Assembly (NCBI GenBank): GCA_948144175.1
Contig: CANXME010002486.1
Coordinates: forward strand, 2,666,001-2,730,000
DNA length: 64,000 bases
Source: Closterium sp. NIES-65
Taxonomy: Eukaryota > Streptophyta > Zygnematophyceae > Desmidiales > Closteriaceae
Direction: 5' to 3'
Made by a program: the position numbers and the translations under genes. A model generated the notes under the pieces. The model worked only from the letters and a program-made list of their open reading frames with translations. It searched no databases and was not told where the DNA came from. Position 1 is the first letter of the stretch, and each line of letters begins with the position of its first letter. Of this stretch, positions 33,697 to 44,904 are shown in pieces.

Positions 33697-34125
33697 GGGT
33701 CCGCAGCAGCAGCGGCAGCTCCACCACCCGGGTCATCAGCACCAGCGGCAGCTCCAACGCCCAGGTCTGCAGCACCAGCGGCAGCTCCAACGCCCGGGTC
33801 TGCAGCACCAGCGGCAGCTCCAACGCCCGGGTCCGCAGCACCAGCGGCAGCTCCAACGCCCGGGTCCTCAGCACCAGCAACAGCTCCAACACCCGGGCTG
33901 TCAGCACCAGTAGCAGCTCCAACGCCCGGGTCTGCAGCACCAGCAGCAGCTCCAACGCCCGGGTCCGCAGCACCAGCGGCAGCTCCAACGCCCGGGTCCT
34001 CAGCACCAGCAACAGCTCCAACTCCCGGGTCCGCAACACCAGCGGCAGCTCCAACGCCCGGGTCCTCAGCACCAACAGCAGCTCCAACGCCTGGGTCTGC
34101 AGTACCAGCGGCAGCTCCAACGCCA
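33697..34125 (-). repeat. 33-bp coding minisatellite, 13 copies, in C4 linker
   Basis: Thirteen in-phase units of GGTCTGCAGCACCAG... each encode an 11-residue repeat (GVGAAAGAADP and variants) between integrase and RT. Unit length is a multiple of three, so copy number can change without loss of frame. C1, C5, C6, C8 and B have other Gly/Ala-rich repeats at the same position. Confidence 0.92.
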
Positions 34126-34374
34126 ATGGGGTCCGCAACACGAGGCACGCCACTCCAAAGAGTGCAGCGCCGCTCGTACCACTCACGGATCCGCTCGCGG
34201 GAGGGGAGCTCCCTAACGGGAGAAGAAGCACTAGTACCAGTCCCAGCAGTACGTCCGGCACGAGTGGTACCTCTCCAGACGCTGCTGTACTCTAAGTACC
34301 ACGTACGCAGCTGCTCCGAGGAGAGGGCTCCTCCAGGAGTAGGACTCACAGGGCCAGTACCTCCAGACCCAGAA

Positions 34375-34560
34375 CCCCCAGACTCCGGACTCCGCGGCTC
34401 AGCACCACGAGGCTCCACACCCCCAGGCTCCACACCCCCAAGCTCCACACCCCCAGGCTCAGCACCCCCAGGCTCCACACCTCCAGGCTCCACACCCCCA
34501 GGCTCCACACCCCCAGGCTCAGCACCCCCAGGCTCCACACCCCCAGGCTCAGCACCCCGA
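34375..34560 (-). repeat. 15-bp coding repeat (GVEPG/GAEPG) in C4 linker
   Basis: About twelve units of GGCTCCACACCCCCA and variants encode pentapeptides GVEPG or GAEPG. The same pentapeptide array occurs in C5 (about 43110-43330), C6 (about 47270-47400), C8 (about 55020-55280) and B. Confidence 0.88.
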
Positions 34561-37508
34561 GCAGGACGAGAGTCAACAGCTACCTCAACAGGCTCAACCG
34601 GGTCTACCTGAGACACACATGAGGGAGCGGCACCCTGAGGGGGGAGGGGGTCTGCAACAGCAGCACCTGGCGCGAGGAAGAGAGGCGGGGGGGGAAGCGG
34701 GGCGGTGCGGTAGGGGAAGAGGCGGTAGTAGGGGACGGACTCGTCAAAAGTGACGTCCTGGGAGGGCAAGACTCGGCGCGAGGTGGCGTGGTAAAACTGC
34801 CAACCAGACGCGTCTGGGACAAAGCCGAGGAACACGCAAGGAACAGCACGGGAGGAGAGCTTGTCCGCAGACGAATCGCGGACAAAAGCTCGAGACCCCC
34901 AGACCCGGAAACGCGACGCATCGCCAACCTCCCCCGTCCACAGCAGCGTGGGCGAGGTCCCCGGCAAGGAGACACGGGGCCAGAGGTTGAGCTGGTGCGC
35001 AGCGTACCGGACCGCAAACGGCCACAGAAAGTGGGGGGCAGCCGCATGGATCAAGGAGGTACGGGCGACCTCCATGACCAGGCCAATGCGGCGCTCCGCA
35101 ACCCCATTCTGCTGCGGAGAGGTCGGAAGCGTGAACGACTGCTCAATGCCGTGCTCAGCACAGTAGGCTGCCAAGAGGTCAGAGGAGAACTCACCACCTC
35201 TGTCAGAGTGCAAGCGCAGGACAGGAAAGTCCGAGTGAAAACGCTCGCTGAGCTGGAGACGGGCTCTGCGGATCCAAGGGATCAAGACATCAGGGACCTC
35301 ACCCTTGGTGCGCAAGGGGAAGACCGAGCTGTAGCGCGAGTAGTCGTCAACAACTATCAGGAAGTACCTCTCCTGACCCTGACCACGGACGCGGGCTGGG
35401 CCCCACACGTCCATGTGGAGTGTCTACAAGGGAGCAGTTGTCGGGGGAAACGAGGAGGAGTGAGGAGCGGCGCGCTGCCGTCCCTTGACACAGGGGAGAC
35501 AGGTAGGAGCAGGCGAGGGTGGGAGGGCAGGAAGGACCCTGGGCAGGCCAGAGTCAAGGTACCGAGAGTGCATGGCACGAAGCCGCTGCACAGACGGGTG
35601 GCCAAGGAGGTGGTGCCAGAGGACAGTCTCGTGTGCCAAAGAGCGGCACGAGCAGGGGGCGGACAGCTGACCTGGCGCGGACGCGGACGCAGTCGCAGCA
35701 ACCTGAGGGGACGCAGTAGTCAGTGTGTACAGGTCCGACCCCGGTTGCCGAGTGAAGGTAGCCAAGTGACGGCCCGTACGAGCACACGTGCAGTGTGTCA
35801 CGCGCTCGTAGGCAGGGGTGAACTGGTGAACACCCCCGTCCTGGAGAGCACATCCTGCCACCAAGTTCGTAGAGAACGAGGGGACGTGGAGACCTGACAG
35901 TGTGCCCGACGGGACCGCAGGGCAGGGAAGGACAGTGGAAGAGGTCGCAATGACCGGACCCCCAGAGTGGTCAGCAAGCGAGACAGCAACTGGCCGAGCA
36001 AGCGGCTCAAGGGCTGTGCGGTCACGAAAGAAGCAGCGAGAAGCACCTGAGTCCAGTGTGAAGGTGTGCAGTGCGGCAGTCGACGCAGTACAAGGGGGGG
36101 GAGACACACGAGCACCTAGAGCAGCAGCCTCACCAGCACCTGGGGTAGCCGACACGCGAGTACCTGGAGCTGCAGACGCAATGGCCCTAATGCCCGGGTC
36201 GGGCGGCACACACAAGTAATCGGCACCCTCTCCACTAGTAGACATCACATACATGGCAGATAGAATAGCATCAAAGTCTAGAGCATAGATATCAATCCCC
36301 TTCTTCAGGAGATCAAGCCAGCGGGGCAGCTCAGTGGCCTGAGGGAACTGAACATGCCAAGCGTCGTTGAGACAAGAGAAGCAGCGCAGTGTGGCGTGCG
36401 GTCGTCCACACTGCTGACCAGTGCGGTCACCAGTGCGAATGACGTACGTGCAGCTAAGACCACCCCCACCCCCGTGCTGAGAGTACCACTCACGGACCTC
36501 CTGGGGCGAGGGAGTGTGCTGCTGGCCCTGGCCACCGCCAGTGCCTCCACGGCCACCACCACCGCTGCCACCTCCTCGACCACCCCAACCCCTGCCGCCG
36601 CCTCGTCCACCGCCACCCCAACCGCCGCCTCCACTCCTGCCACCTCCCCCGCCGCCGCCGCCACCACCCCCACCGCTACCACTCGCCCCTCTAGCCGAGC
36701 CACCACCCCCACTGCCTTCACCGCCCCCACCGCCGCCTCCCCCGCCGTCACTGCTACCACCCTTGCCCCCCTTGCCCTTGCCGCTGCGGCGCTCGCTCGA
36801 GGCAGACGCAACGCCGACCTTCTCAGCACCGAGAAGGTCGACAGCAGCAGCAGAGGCGATAGAGGGAAGAAGGGGGGAAGGAGAACACCCCTCAAAGAAC
36901 GGGGTACGGGGGTCGCCACGAGAGGCACCTACAGCGACTATGCTAGTCTCAGCTGCAAGGAGCTCCTTCTCGAGGAGGGCAATGGTGAGCTCAGTGGGGC
37001 AACGAGCTAGGAAGTGGTCCCTGACAGCACGCAATGTGTCAGGGAGGCGGATGACTAGGTGGTAGAGAGTGAGCCAGAGTGGAGGGGGGTGCGTGGTAAG
37101 GAACTCAGCAGGCATGGCGGCACGGAAGCGGGCCTCACTAATACGGAGGTGCGTGATGAGGTCAGCGACTGTGTGAGAAGAGGCCAGGTCGGGAAACATG
37201 TAGGGGAGGGAGAGACGGCCTAGTGCGGCAGAGGCAGGGGAGGAGTAGCGAGCAACTACAGCTGTGTACAGTGCCTGTGCAGTCTTGTGCTGGCCAAAGT
37301 GCTCGCGTTCGTCTATTGGCAGGGAGTTGCGAATGGCGAAGCGGGCGTGGGCATCACGAGTCTGCCACTATGAGCGAGCAGTGCTGTCAGCAGTAGCAGC
37401 AGGGGCAGTGACATGGCCTAGGGCGTGATCGTACAGTGAGATGTCATCCCTGTCAAACTTCACAGGGCGGCCCTCAGCATCGAACACGAGAACCTGTGGG
37501 CTAGCCAT

Positions 37509-38423
37509 AGGAACAGTAGAATAGTTGCAGTAGCAGTAACAGTAGCAGTAGCAGAAGCAGTAGCAGTAGCAGAAGTAGGTAGGACGAACCAGGTAGGGCA
37601 GGGCGGCGCGGCTCGGTTCAGGTCGGGTCGCGGCTCGGCTGGGTGGCGCGGCTCGATTCAGGGCGCGCGGCTCGGCTCGGGGCGCGCGGCTCGGCTCGGG
37701 GCGCGCGGCTCGGCTCGGGGCGCGCGGCTCGGGTCACGGCGGGGACGGGCCGCCCGGTCTCCCTCGTGTGCTGCGGCGGGAACGGGCCGCCCGGGGCCTC
37801 TAGGTGGTGGGCACGGGGCCGATCGGGGCCTGAGCGGGGCTAGCGCGGGGCCAACCGGGGCCTTGACGGGGCCTGAACGGGACTAGCGCGGGGCCGACGG
37901 GGCCTGAGACGGAGCCAACGGGGCCTGAAACGGGGCTAGCGCGGGCCCGATCGGGGCCTGAATGGGGCTAGCGCGGGGCCGACGGGGCCTGAGAGGGGCT
38001 AGCGTGGGGCCGACGGGGCCTGAAACGGGGCTAGCGCGGGCCGACGGGGCCTGAGAGGGGCTAGCGCGGGGCTGACGGGGCCTAAGACGGGGCTAGCGCG
38101 GGCCGACGGCGCCTGAAACGGGGCTAGCGCGGGCCGACGGGGCCTGAGAGAGGCTAGCGCGGGGCCGGCGGGGCCTGAACGGGGCTAGCGCGGGGCCTGA
38201 ACGGGGCCTTAAAGGGGCCGACGGGGCCTGAACGGGGCCGCTAGGGAGAGCGGGCGTGGGGCCAACGGGGCCTGAACGGGGCTAGCGCGGGGCCGTCAAG
38301 AGGGGCCTCTAGGGGCGTGACACGCCGAGGCGCCCTAGGGCACAGGTAGGTAGGTAGGTAGGTAGTTACGTAGTGGTGGGCCCTTAGAAAATTTCGGTCC
38401 TAGGAAGGACCTGCTCTATACCA
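37509..38423 (-). other. C4 leader with G+C-rich tandem repeats and PBS
   Basis: Directly upstream of gag lies a microsatellite-like (GTAGCA)n tract (about 37515-37577), then CGGCTCGG-rich sequence, then repeats of GGGGCTAGCGCGGGGCCGACGG type (about 37810-38300). GTAGGTAGGTAG at 38346-38365 precedes the last segment, and the primer-binding site TGGTATAGAGC (minus, 38413-38423) abuts the LTR. No coding sequence is credible. Confidence 0.75.
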
Positions 38424-38555
38424 TGTTGGAATAACTGAACAGGAATGAATGAACTAGCAGTGAAATGAGTACAAGTACCTAACCCTAGAATTGTGTACCC
38501 CCTATACGCTAACCCACTGTAGCCTAAACTAACACAACATATATAATGTCTGACA
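38424..38555 (-). repeat. 5' LTR of C4 (132 bp)
   Basis: Partner of 31030-31161 with two substitutions; followed by the target duplication AGGAA. Confidence 0.95.
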
Positions 38556-39189
38556 AGGAAGTAGCGAAGAGCGATGTGCTTCGTTCTGTGCTCCAGTCTC
38601 TGCTCGCGACACAAGGCAAGCATTGCCTTGTTGTCGACGTATAGAACTGGAGGAGAACGAGGCGCCTCGCCCAGGTCGGCCAGTAGGTAGGTGAGCCAGC
38701 GTAGCTCCTGTGCAGCTATGGCCCCTGCGTAGATCTCAGCCTCACAGCTAGAGCTGAGAACAGAAGACGAGCGGGTAGACCTGAAGCGGAGCTAAGGCTG
38801 AAGGTGTACCCCTGTGACGACTGCTGCGTAGCCAAGTCGTCAACCCAAGAAGCGTCTGCGTGACCAGAGAGAACAACTGGACCCCGTCCTCCAAGCACGA
38901 GCCCCATGCCCGACGTACTGCACAAGTAGCACATCACCCTCTTAGCTGCCTTCCAGTGCTCTGATCGGTGTCTCCCGGACGCAACGTAGCGTGCCAGGAT
39001 GCTAAGAGGGTAAGCAAGGTCAGGACGAGCGCAGGTCATCAGGTACATGAGGCAGCCCACAAGCTCTGGATACGGGCCACTTGCCTCTACGGACTCATCC
39101 GAAGGCAGAGCTGAGAGCGAGTGACCGGTAGGCATAGGAGTGGACTGTGGCGAGGAGTACTGGAAGTCGAAGCGCTGAAGGACCTGCTA
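38556..39189 (-). pseudogene. Remnant D: RNase H and RT end
   Basis: Minus-strand coding resumes after C4 with RNase H (VDNKAMLALCREQ, AEIYAGAMAAQELRW, GHADASWVDDLATQQ) and the RT-RNase H connection (GCLMYLMTCARPDLAYP). A short deletion near 38780 shifts the frame. It ends abruptly at 39189 within the codons for VLQRF, where the leader of C5, in opposite orientation, begins; the 5' part of D is missing. Confidence 0.85.
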
Positions 39190-40086
39190 AACCCGTCGCG
39201 TCGCCCCTAAACCCGGCCCCCCTCGCGCCGCCCTTACTCGGCCCGTCGCCGCCCTTCGCGGCCCGTCGCCGCCCTTACGAGGCCCGTCGCCGCCCTTCTC
39301 GGCCCGTCGCCGCCCTTCGCGGCCCGGTGCCGCCCTTCCCGGCCCCTCGCGCCGCCCTAACGGCTCGCCGCCGTCCTCTACGGCCCCTAGCGCCGCCCTT
39401 AACGGCCCGTTGCCGCCCTTCGCGGCTTCGCGTGCCGCCCTTACGGCACGCCGCCGACCTCCGCGGCCCCTCGGGTCGCCCTCTTACGGCTCGCCGTCGC
39501 CGCCCATCGGCTCAGCCCGCCGCCCTTGCGGCCCTACGAGCCGCTCGTCGGCCCGCCGTGCGCCACCCTACCCGGCCCCGGCGCCTACTCCTGCGGCCCC
39601 AGCGCCGCCCTTCCCTACCCCGCGGCTGCCTCACCCGGCCTCGCCGCCGCTCCACCTGCCCTCGAGCCGCCGCTCCACCTACCGTCGAGCTGCCGCTCCA
39701 CCTACCCTCGAGCCGCCGCTCCACCTACCCTCGAGCCGCCGCTCCACCTACCCTCGAGCCGCCACTCCACCTGGCCCCTCGAACGGGTGGCCGCCGTCGT
39801 CCCGGAGCCAGGAGCCGCCGCCGCCGAGCCGCCCAGCAGCCGAGCCGCCGAGCCGCCCAGCAGCCGAGCCGCCGAGCTGCCCAGCAGTCGAGCCGCCAAG
39901 CCGCCCAGCAGCCGAGCCGCCGAGCCGCAGAGCCGCCGAGCCGCCCAGCACCCGAGCCCCCGAGCCGCCCTACAGCCGAGCTGCCCGCACCGCCGAGCCG
40001 CCCAAGCAGCCCTGTCCACTAAGTGCAGCGCCTCTGTCACTGCACTGCCCTTACCCTACTGTTCACGCTGGTAGTCTGCTGCTGTC
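39190..40086 (+). other. C5 leader, G+C-rich with tandem repeats
   Basis: The stretch is C-rich and built from short repeats: CGCCGCCCTT units (39215-39450), a 24-bp unit containing CCGCTCCACCTACCCTCGAG repeated about five times (39650-39775), and a CCGAGCCGCCCAGCAG array (39830-39965). It ends at the gag ATG (40087). No 5' LTR precedes it; the junction at 39189/39190 is with inverted remnant D. Confidence 0.75.
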
Positions 40087-43000
40087 ATGGCTACCCCTAG
40101 TGTCCTCGCTTTTGACGCTGAGGGTTGGGCCATTGACGTCTGGGTAGATGACCTCCAGCTTTTCCTACAGTGCGATAGGGCAGACGGTCTCTCTCTCCTC
40201 TGGTGCCTCTCCTGCCCCTGCTGCTGATGCTGACGCCACTGTTCGCTCACAGTGGGCCACGCGCGATGCTGTTGCACGTCTTGGTGTGCGTCGCCACCTG
40301 CCTACCTCTGAGCGTGCGCACTTTAGTCAGTACAAGAGTGCTCAGACCTTGTACGACGCTGTAGCTGCACGCTACTCCTCGCCTGCCACTTCTGCACTGA
40401 GCCGCCTCATGCTACCATACCTCTTCCCTGACCTTGCTGCCTTTCCCACAGTTGCAGACCTCATTACGCACCTCCGCACTAGTGACACCCGCTACCGCGC
40501 TGCGCTTCCTGCTGAGTTCTGCGCCAAGAACCCCCCCCCCCCCCCATGTATATCACCCTCTACTACATAGTCACCCGGCTCCCTGACTCCCTTCGCGTAG
40601 TCAGGGACCACTTCCTTGCCGTGTGCCCCACCACTCTCAACGTTGACATCCTCGAGAAGGCCCTCCTAGCAGCGGAGAAGAGCATAGTCGCTGTAGGAGC
40701 CTCTCGTGGCGACCCTCGCACCCCCGTCTTTGAGGGGTGTTCTCCCTCCCCCCTCTTGCCCTCCGTTGCTTCTGCTGCTGCGGCCGACCTCGTTGGTTTT
40801 GAGTCGGTCGGCGCTGCGTCTGCCCCTTCGGGGAAGCGTCGCGAAGGCAAGGGCAAGGGGGGCAAGGGCGCTGGAGGAGCTCGCGGGGGTGGTGGAGGCG
40901 GTGGTGGAGGCGGCGGAGGGGGTGGGGGTGGTGGTGGGAGTGGTGGCGGGGGTGGGGGTGCCGGTGGCAGCAGTGGAGGCGGAGGCGGCGGCGGTGGTGG
41001 CGGAGGGAGCAGAGGCGGCGGTGGTGGCGGAGGCGGCGGAGGTGGCGGAGGTGGCGGTGGAGCTGGTCGCGGATCTACGCAGAAGAGTGGCTCCGGTGGT
41101 GGTCTGCGCCAGCAGCAGCAGCGCAGTCGTGAGACCCTGTCCCCTCAGCAGCTCCGTGAGTGCTGCACGCCAGCGGGGTGGGGGTACTGGTCCGTGCACC
41201 TACGTCCTACGCACAGGCGACCGTACGGGTGAGCAGTGTGGGGGTGCGCACTCCACCCAGCGCTGCTTTGGCCGCCTGACGGACGCGTGGCGTCACCAGT
41301 TCCCTGAGGCCACAGAGATCCCTCGCTGGGGCGAGATGTCTAGGGCGGGGGTTGCTATCTTTGACCTTGACTTTGATGCTATTCTTTCTGCCATGTATGT
41401 TGTGACTATTAGTGATGAGGGTGACTGTTACCGGTGTTTCCCGCCCGATCCGGGCACTGAGACAGCTGCTCTAGGTACTGGTGAGGCTGCTGCTCTAGGT
41501 GCTTGCGAGGCTGCTGCTCTAGGTGCTAGTGCGTCTTCGTCCTCAGGTGCTGGTGAGTCTGCTGTCTCAGGTACTACGTCGGCTTCGGCCTCCCTCACCT
41601 TCACCCTTGACTGTGGGGCTTCTCGCTCCTTTCGAGACCGCACCACACTCACACCGCTTGGTCGGCCGGTTGCGGTGTCTCTGGCTGGCCCCTCTGGGGG
41701 TCCTGTCCTTGCTCACTTTTCCACAGTCCTCCCGTGTCCTGCGGCTCCCTCTGGCACCCTGTCTGGTCTTTACCTCCCCTCGTTCTCTACGAACTTGGTG
41801 AGTGGTGCTGACCTACAGGATGGGGGAGTGCACCAGTTCACTCCTACGAGTCAGCGGGTGACACACTGCAGTGAGGCTCGGATAGGCCGACACTTGGCCA
41901 CGTTTATACGTCAGCCGGGGTCGAGCCTGTACACACTTACCACTGAGTCTTCTCCAGTCACTGCGTCTAGTCGGGTAGCTGCGTCGGGTCAGGTGTTTGC
42001 TGCAGCGTCAAGGTCTGGTCCTGATCAGCCCCCTGTTCGTGTCGTCTCCTGTCTCACGAGACTCTCCTCTGGCACCACCGCCTTGGTCACCCCTCTTTGC
42101 TTTGTCTCAGAGGCATGGCCTCCCGTTTCCTTGTTTCTGGTCTTCCCCGGTCCCTCCCTCCCCTTCCTCCGGGGCCTGGCCCTACCTGTGTCCCCTGTGT
42201 TGAGGGGCTGCAGCGGGCTGCCCCTCACTCCTCCAAGTTTCCTCCGACAGAGGCCCCGCTGCAGACGCTTCACATGGACGTGTATGGCCCAACCCGCGTC
42301 CGTGGACAGGGTCACGAGCGCTACTTCCTGCTGGTGGTTGACGACTACTCGCGTTACACCGCAGTCTTCCCCTTGCGCAGCAAGGGTGATGTCATTGAGG
42401 TGTTGATCGACTGGATCCGCGCAGCTCGTCTCCATCTCAGGGAGAGCTTCGGCTCGGACTTTCCTGTTCTGCGTCTGCACTTTGACAGAGGCGGAGAGTT
42501 CTACTCTAGCCTTCTGTCGTGCACGAGGCATCCGTCAGACCTTCACGCTTCCGGACTCTCCGCAGCAAAATGGGATTGTTGAGCGCCGCATTGGCATGGT
42601 CATGGACGTCGCTCGTACGTCCATGATGCATGCGGCTGCCCCCCATTTTCTGTGGCCGTTTGCGGTGAGGTACGCGGCGCATCAGATCAACCTTCACCCC
42701 AGGGTCTCCAGGCCGGAGACCTCCCCAGCTTTTCTGTGGATGGGGAAGGTTGGCGATGCGTGTGCGTTCCGTGTCTGGGGATCTCGGGCGTTTGTTCGCG
42801 ACTTGTCTACGGACAAGCTGTCCCCTCGTGCTGCTCCTTGCGTCTTCTTGGGTTTCCCCCCTGACGCGCCCGGGTGGCAGTTCTACCACCCCACCTCGCG
42901 CCGTGTTCTGTCCTCCCAGGACGTCACGTTTGACGAGTCTGTCCCCTACTACCGCCTCTTCCCCTACCGCACTCCGTCGCTCCCCTTGCCACCGCTCTTC

Positions 43001-44798
43001 CTTGTACCAGGTCCCCCCCCGGTAGACCCCCTCCCCCCTCAGGGTCCTGCCCCTTCAGGTGTGTCCCAGGTAGACGCAGTCGAGCCTGGCGAGGTTACTG
43101 GTGACTCTGGTGCTGCTGAGGGTGCTGAGCCTGGGGGTGCTGAGCGTGTGGGTGCTACTCCTAGGGGTGCTGAGCCTAGGGGTGCTGAGCCTGGGGGTGC
43201 TGTGCCTGGGGGTGCTACGCCAGGGGGTGCTGGGCCTGGGGGTGCTGTGCCTGGAAGTGCTACGCCTGGGGGTGCTAAGCCTGGGGGTGCTGAGCTTGGA
43301 GGTGCTACGCCTAGAGGTGTGGAGCTTGAGGGAGCTGGACCTGTTCGTGTGGCGTCTAGTGGTGCTGGGCCTGAAGGTACTCCGGGTGCTTCGTCTCGGC
43401 GGGACCCACTCTCTCCACAGGAGCTGCGCGAGTGGTTTACCCGGCGCTGGAGCCGTGCTGGTGGAGTTGGAGTTTCTTCGGCTACTGAGGGTACTGGTGT
43501 CGCGGGTCCCGGAGGTGCTCGTACTGGGAGTGTTGGAGCTGCTGGGCCTGCGGGTTCGACTGGAGCTGGTGCTGCTGGAGGTCCTGGAGCTACTGGAGCT
43601 GCTGCGGGTACTGGAGCTCGAGGTGCTGCTGGAGCTGCTGCTCCTGCTGGGGGTACTGGTACTGTCGCTGCTGTGTCTGGAGTCGCCGCGCGGCCTCGAC
43701 CGTACTTTGTTCCGCTCCTGCAGCAGGTTCTTGGTCTTCCGCCTTCTACTAGTCCTCCTCCTCCCTTAGAGTGTCCACAGCCTGTCTAGTCGCGGTCGCA
43801 GTTACAGCCCGCTTCCCCCCTACCTGCTCCTTCTCCCTACACTGGTCCTATTGGAGGTCTTGCTGAGCGTCGTGAGCCTGCGTCTCGCCCTGCGTCGCCT
43901 GTCCGTGCTGCTCGCACTAGTGGTCGTGGTTCGCGTCAGCGTCCTCCTCTTGTCCCTGGTACGCATCGGATGTCTCTACGTCCGTCCACTGCTCCTCTGC
44001 GTGCCCCTTTGCCTTCTCCTCCTGAGTCCTCTCTTCCTTCTCTTGCCGACCTGGAGTCGGACTCTCTTCGTGCTGCCAGTCCTACTGTCACGCGTCTCCT
44101 TGCTACTGTCGTCACTGACCCTTCCTTTGAGTCCACTGCTGTGTCTGCCCTAGTTGCTGAGCTCGTCGACTTTGCTGCTCGCTGTCGCCCAGACTACGCT
44201 GCTAGTCTTGTCGCTAAGTCTGAGTCTGTCTGTCCTCCGTCCGTCGGGGGTGAGTGTGCCCTTGGCACAGACTTCCTTGAGGATAGGCAGGAGGAGTTCC
44301 AGTGTCTGGCTGCTGCTTCACCTCATCTCGTGTCCGTACTGCTTACCCCTGAGGGAGTCCCGGATGCAGTTGACATCCCGACTCCGCGCTCTTACGCGGA
44401 GGCGATAGAGGGTCCCTACTCCTCTTAGTGGCAGGCAGCTATGGACATAGAGATGGCTTCTTGGAAGTCCACAGGCACCTAAGTTCACGAGGTTCCCCCG
44501 CCTGGGGCGAACATCGTCAGTGGCATGTGGATCTTTAGGGTGAAGTAGCCGCCGAGTTCTCCGCCTGTCTTCAAGGCACGTTTCGTGGCTCTTGGCTTCA
44601 GTCAGTGGCAGGGAGTTGACTACTTTCAGACCTTCTCTCCCACCCCGAAGATGACCACTCTTCAGGTACTGCTGCACGTTGCTGCTCACCGTGACTACGA
44701 GCTGCACTCTCTTGACTTCAGCACAGCTTTCTTGCAGGGCAGCCTGCACGAGGAGATCTGGCTGCGCCGCTCACCTGGCTTCACTGGGTCGTTCCCTC
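40087..44798 (+). pseudogene. C5: short-LTR-family gag-pol, 3'-truncated
   Basis: The ATG at 40087 begins MATPSVLAFDAEGWAIDVWV. A short deletion near 40200 and a 15-C run at 40531-40545 shift the frame within Gag (family KNPPPMY). Then come the Gly-rich tract (40880-41070), CTYVLRTGDRTGEQC-x3-H-x4-C (about 41200-41265), protease LDCGAS with a missing codon, pre-integrase, integrase (VVDDYSRY, LHFDRGGEF, NGIVERR), the linker, and RT up to AFLQGSLHEEIW. Stops include TAG at 43787-43789 and 44426-44428 at Gln positions. RT is cut at about 44798 by an LTR fragment in opposite orientation; the catalytic YVDD region and RNase H are missing. Confidence 0.88.
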
Positions 44799-44904
44799 AT
44801 GATGATTGAACTAGCAAGCAGCAGGATACAAATAGCAAACCCTAAGGGGCTGTACTCACTATTGAGTGCCCCACTGCAAGCTACACAAACAACACATTCT
44901 GACA
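44799..44904 (-). repeat. Truncated short LTR, minus orientation
   Basis: About 106 bp ending ACATTCTGACA match the minus-orientation short LTRs (GAACTAGCAAG, CAAACCCTAA, TGCCCCACTGCAAGC). The first part is missing. It separates the truncated RT of C5 from the truncated gag of C6, so it marks a recombination or deletion point. Confidence 0.75.

Larger units (their letters stand above)
31395..37508 (-). pseudogene. C4 gag-pol polyprotein, two TAG codons
   Basis: One frame of 2,038 codons from ATG 37508 (MASPQVLVFDAEG). Parts in order: Gag; Gly-rich tract (about 36520-36780); motif CTYVIRTG...C-GRP-H-ATLR-C (about 36370-36445); protease LDSGASRC; pre-integrase LLGHPSVQRL; integrase with VVDDYSRY, RLHSDRGGEF and QNGVAERR; linker with 15-bp and 33-bp repeats; RT; RNase H. 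The two stops are TAG at 37368-37370 and 35424-35426, both where relatives have CAG (SQW and LQTL). The RT motif reads YVHA instead of YVDD, and the third RNase H Asp is Asn (VNNKA instead of VDNKA), so the encoded enzyme should be inactive even if the stops were read through. Confidence 0.93.
31030..38555 (-). mobile_element. C4: complete short-LTR copia retrotransposon
   Basis: LTRs of 132 bp (31030-31161, 38424-38555) differ at two positions. The target duplication AGGAA is at 31025-31029 and 38556-38560. A primer-binding site TGGTATAGAGC (minus, 38413-38423) abuts the 5' LTR and a purine tract (31162-31175) abuts the 3' LTR. Internal order: leader, gag-pol of about 2,037 codons, 3' untranslated region. 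It is nested in the RNase H gene of remnant D. The frame is open throughout except for two TAG codons, but RT and RNase H catalytic residues are changed. Confidence 0.95.

Noticed and set aside
33581..34261. Leu-rich open frame antisense to the 33-bp linker repeats, resembling a leucine-rich repeat protein.
   Set aside because: It is the +1 or opposite-phase reading of the Gly/Ala repeat; similar Leu/Val-rich shadows occur wherever the linker repeats occur (26424-27191, 43101-43769, 47266-48363).
39147..40147. Pro/Arg/Ala-rich open frames in the C5 leader, and similar ones in the C1, C4 and C8 leaders.
   Set aside because: They lie between PBS and gag in a G+C-rich repeat field, differ between copies and are open in several frames.
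40531..40545. Programmed ribosomal frameshifting at the Gag C-run.
   Set aside because: The run length differs between copies and the best preserved copy (C8) keeps a single frame through an interrupted run; slippage mutation is simpler.
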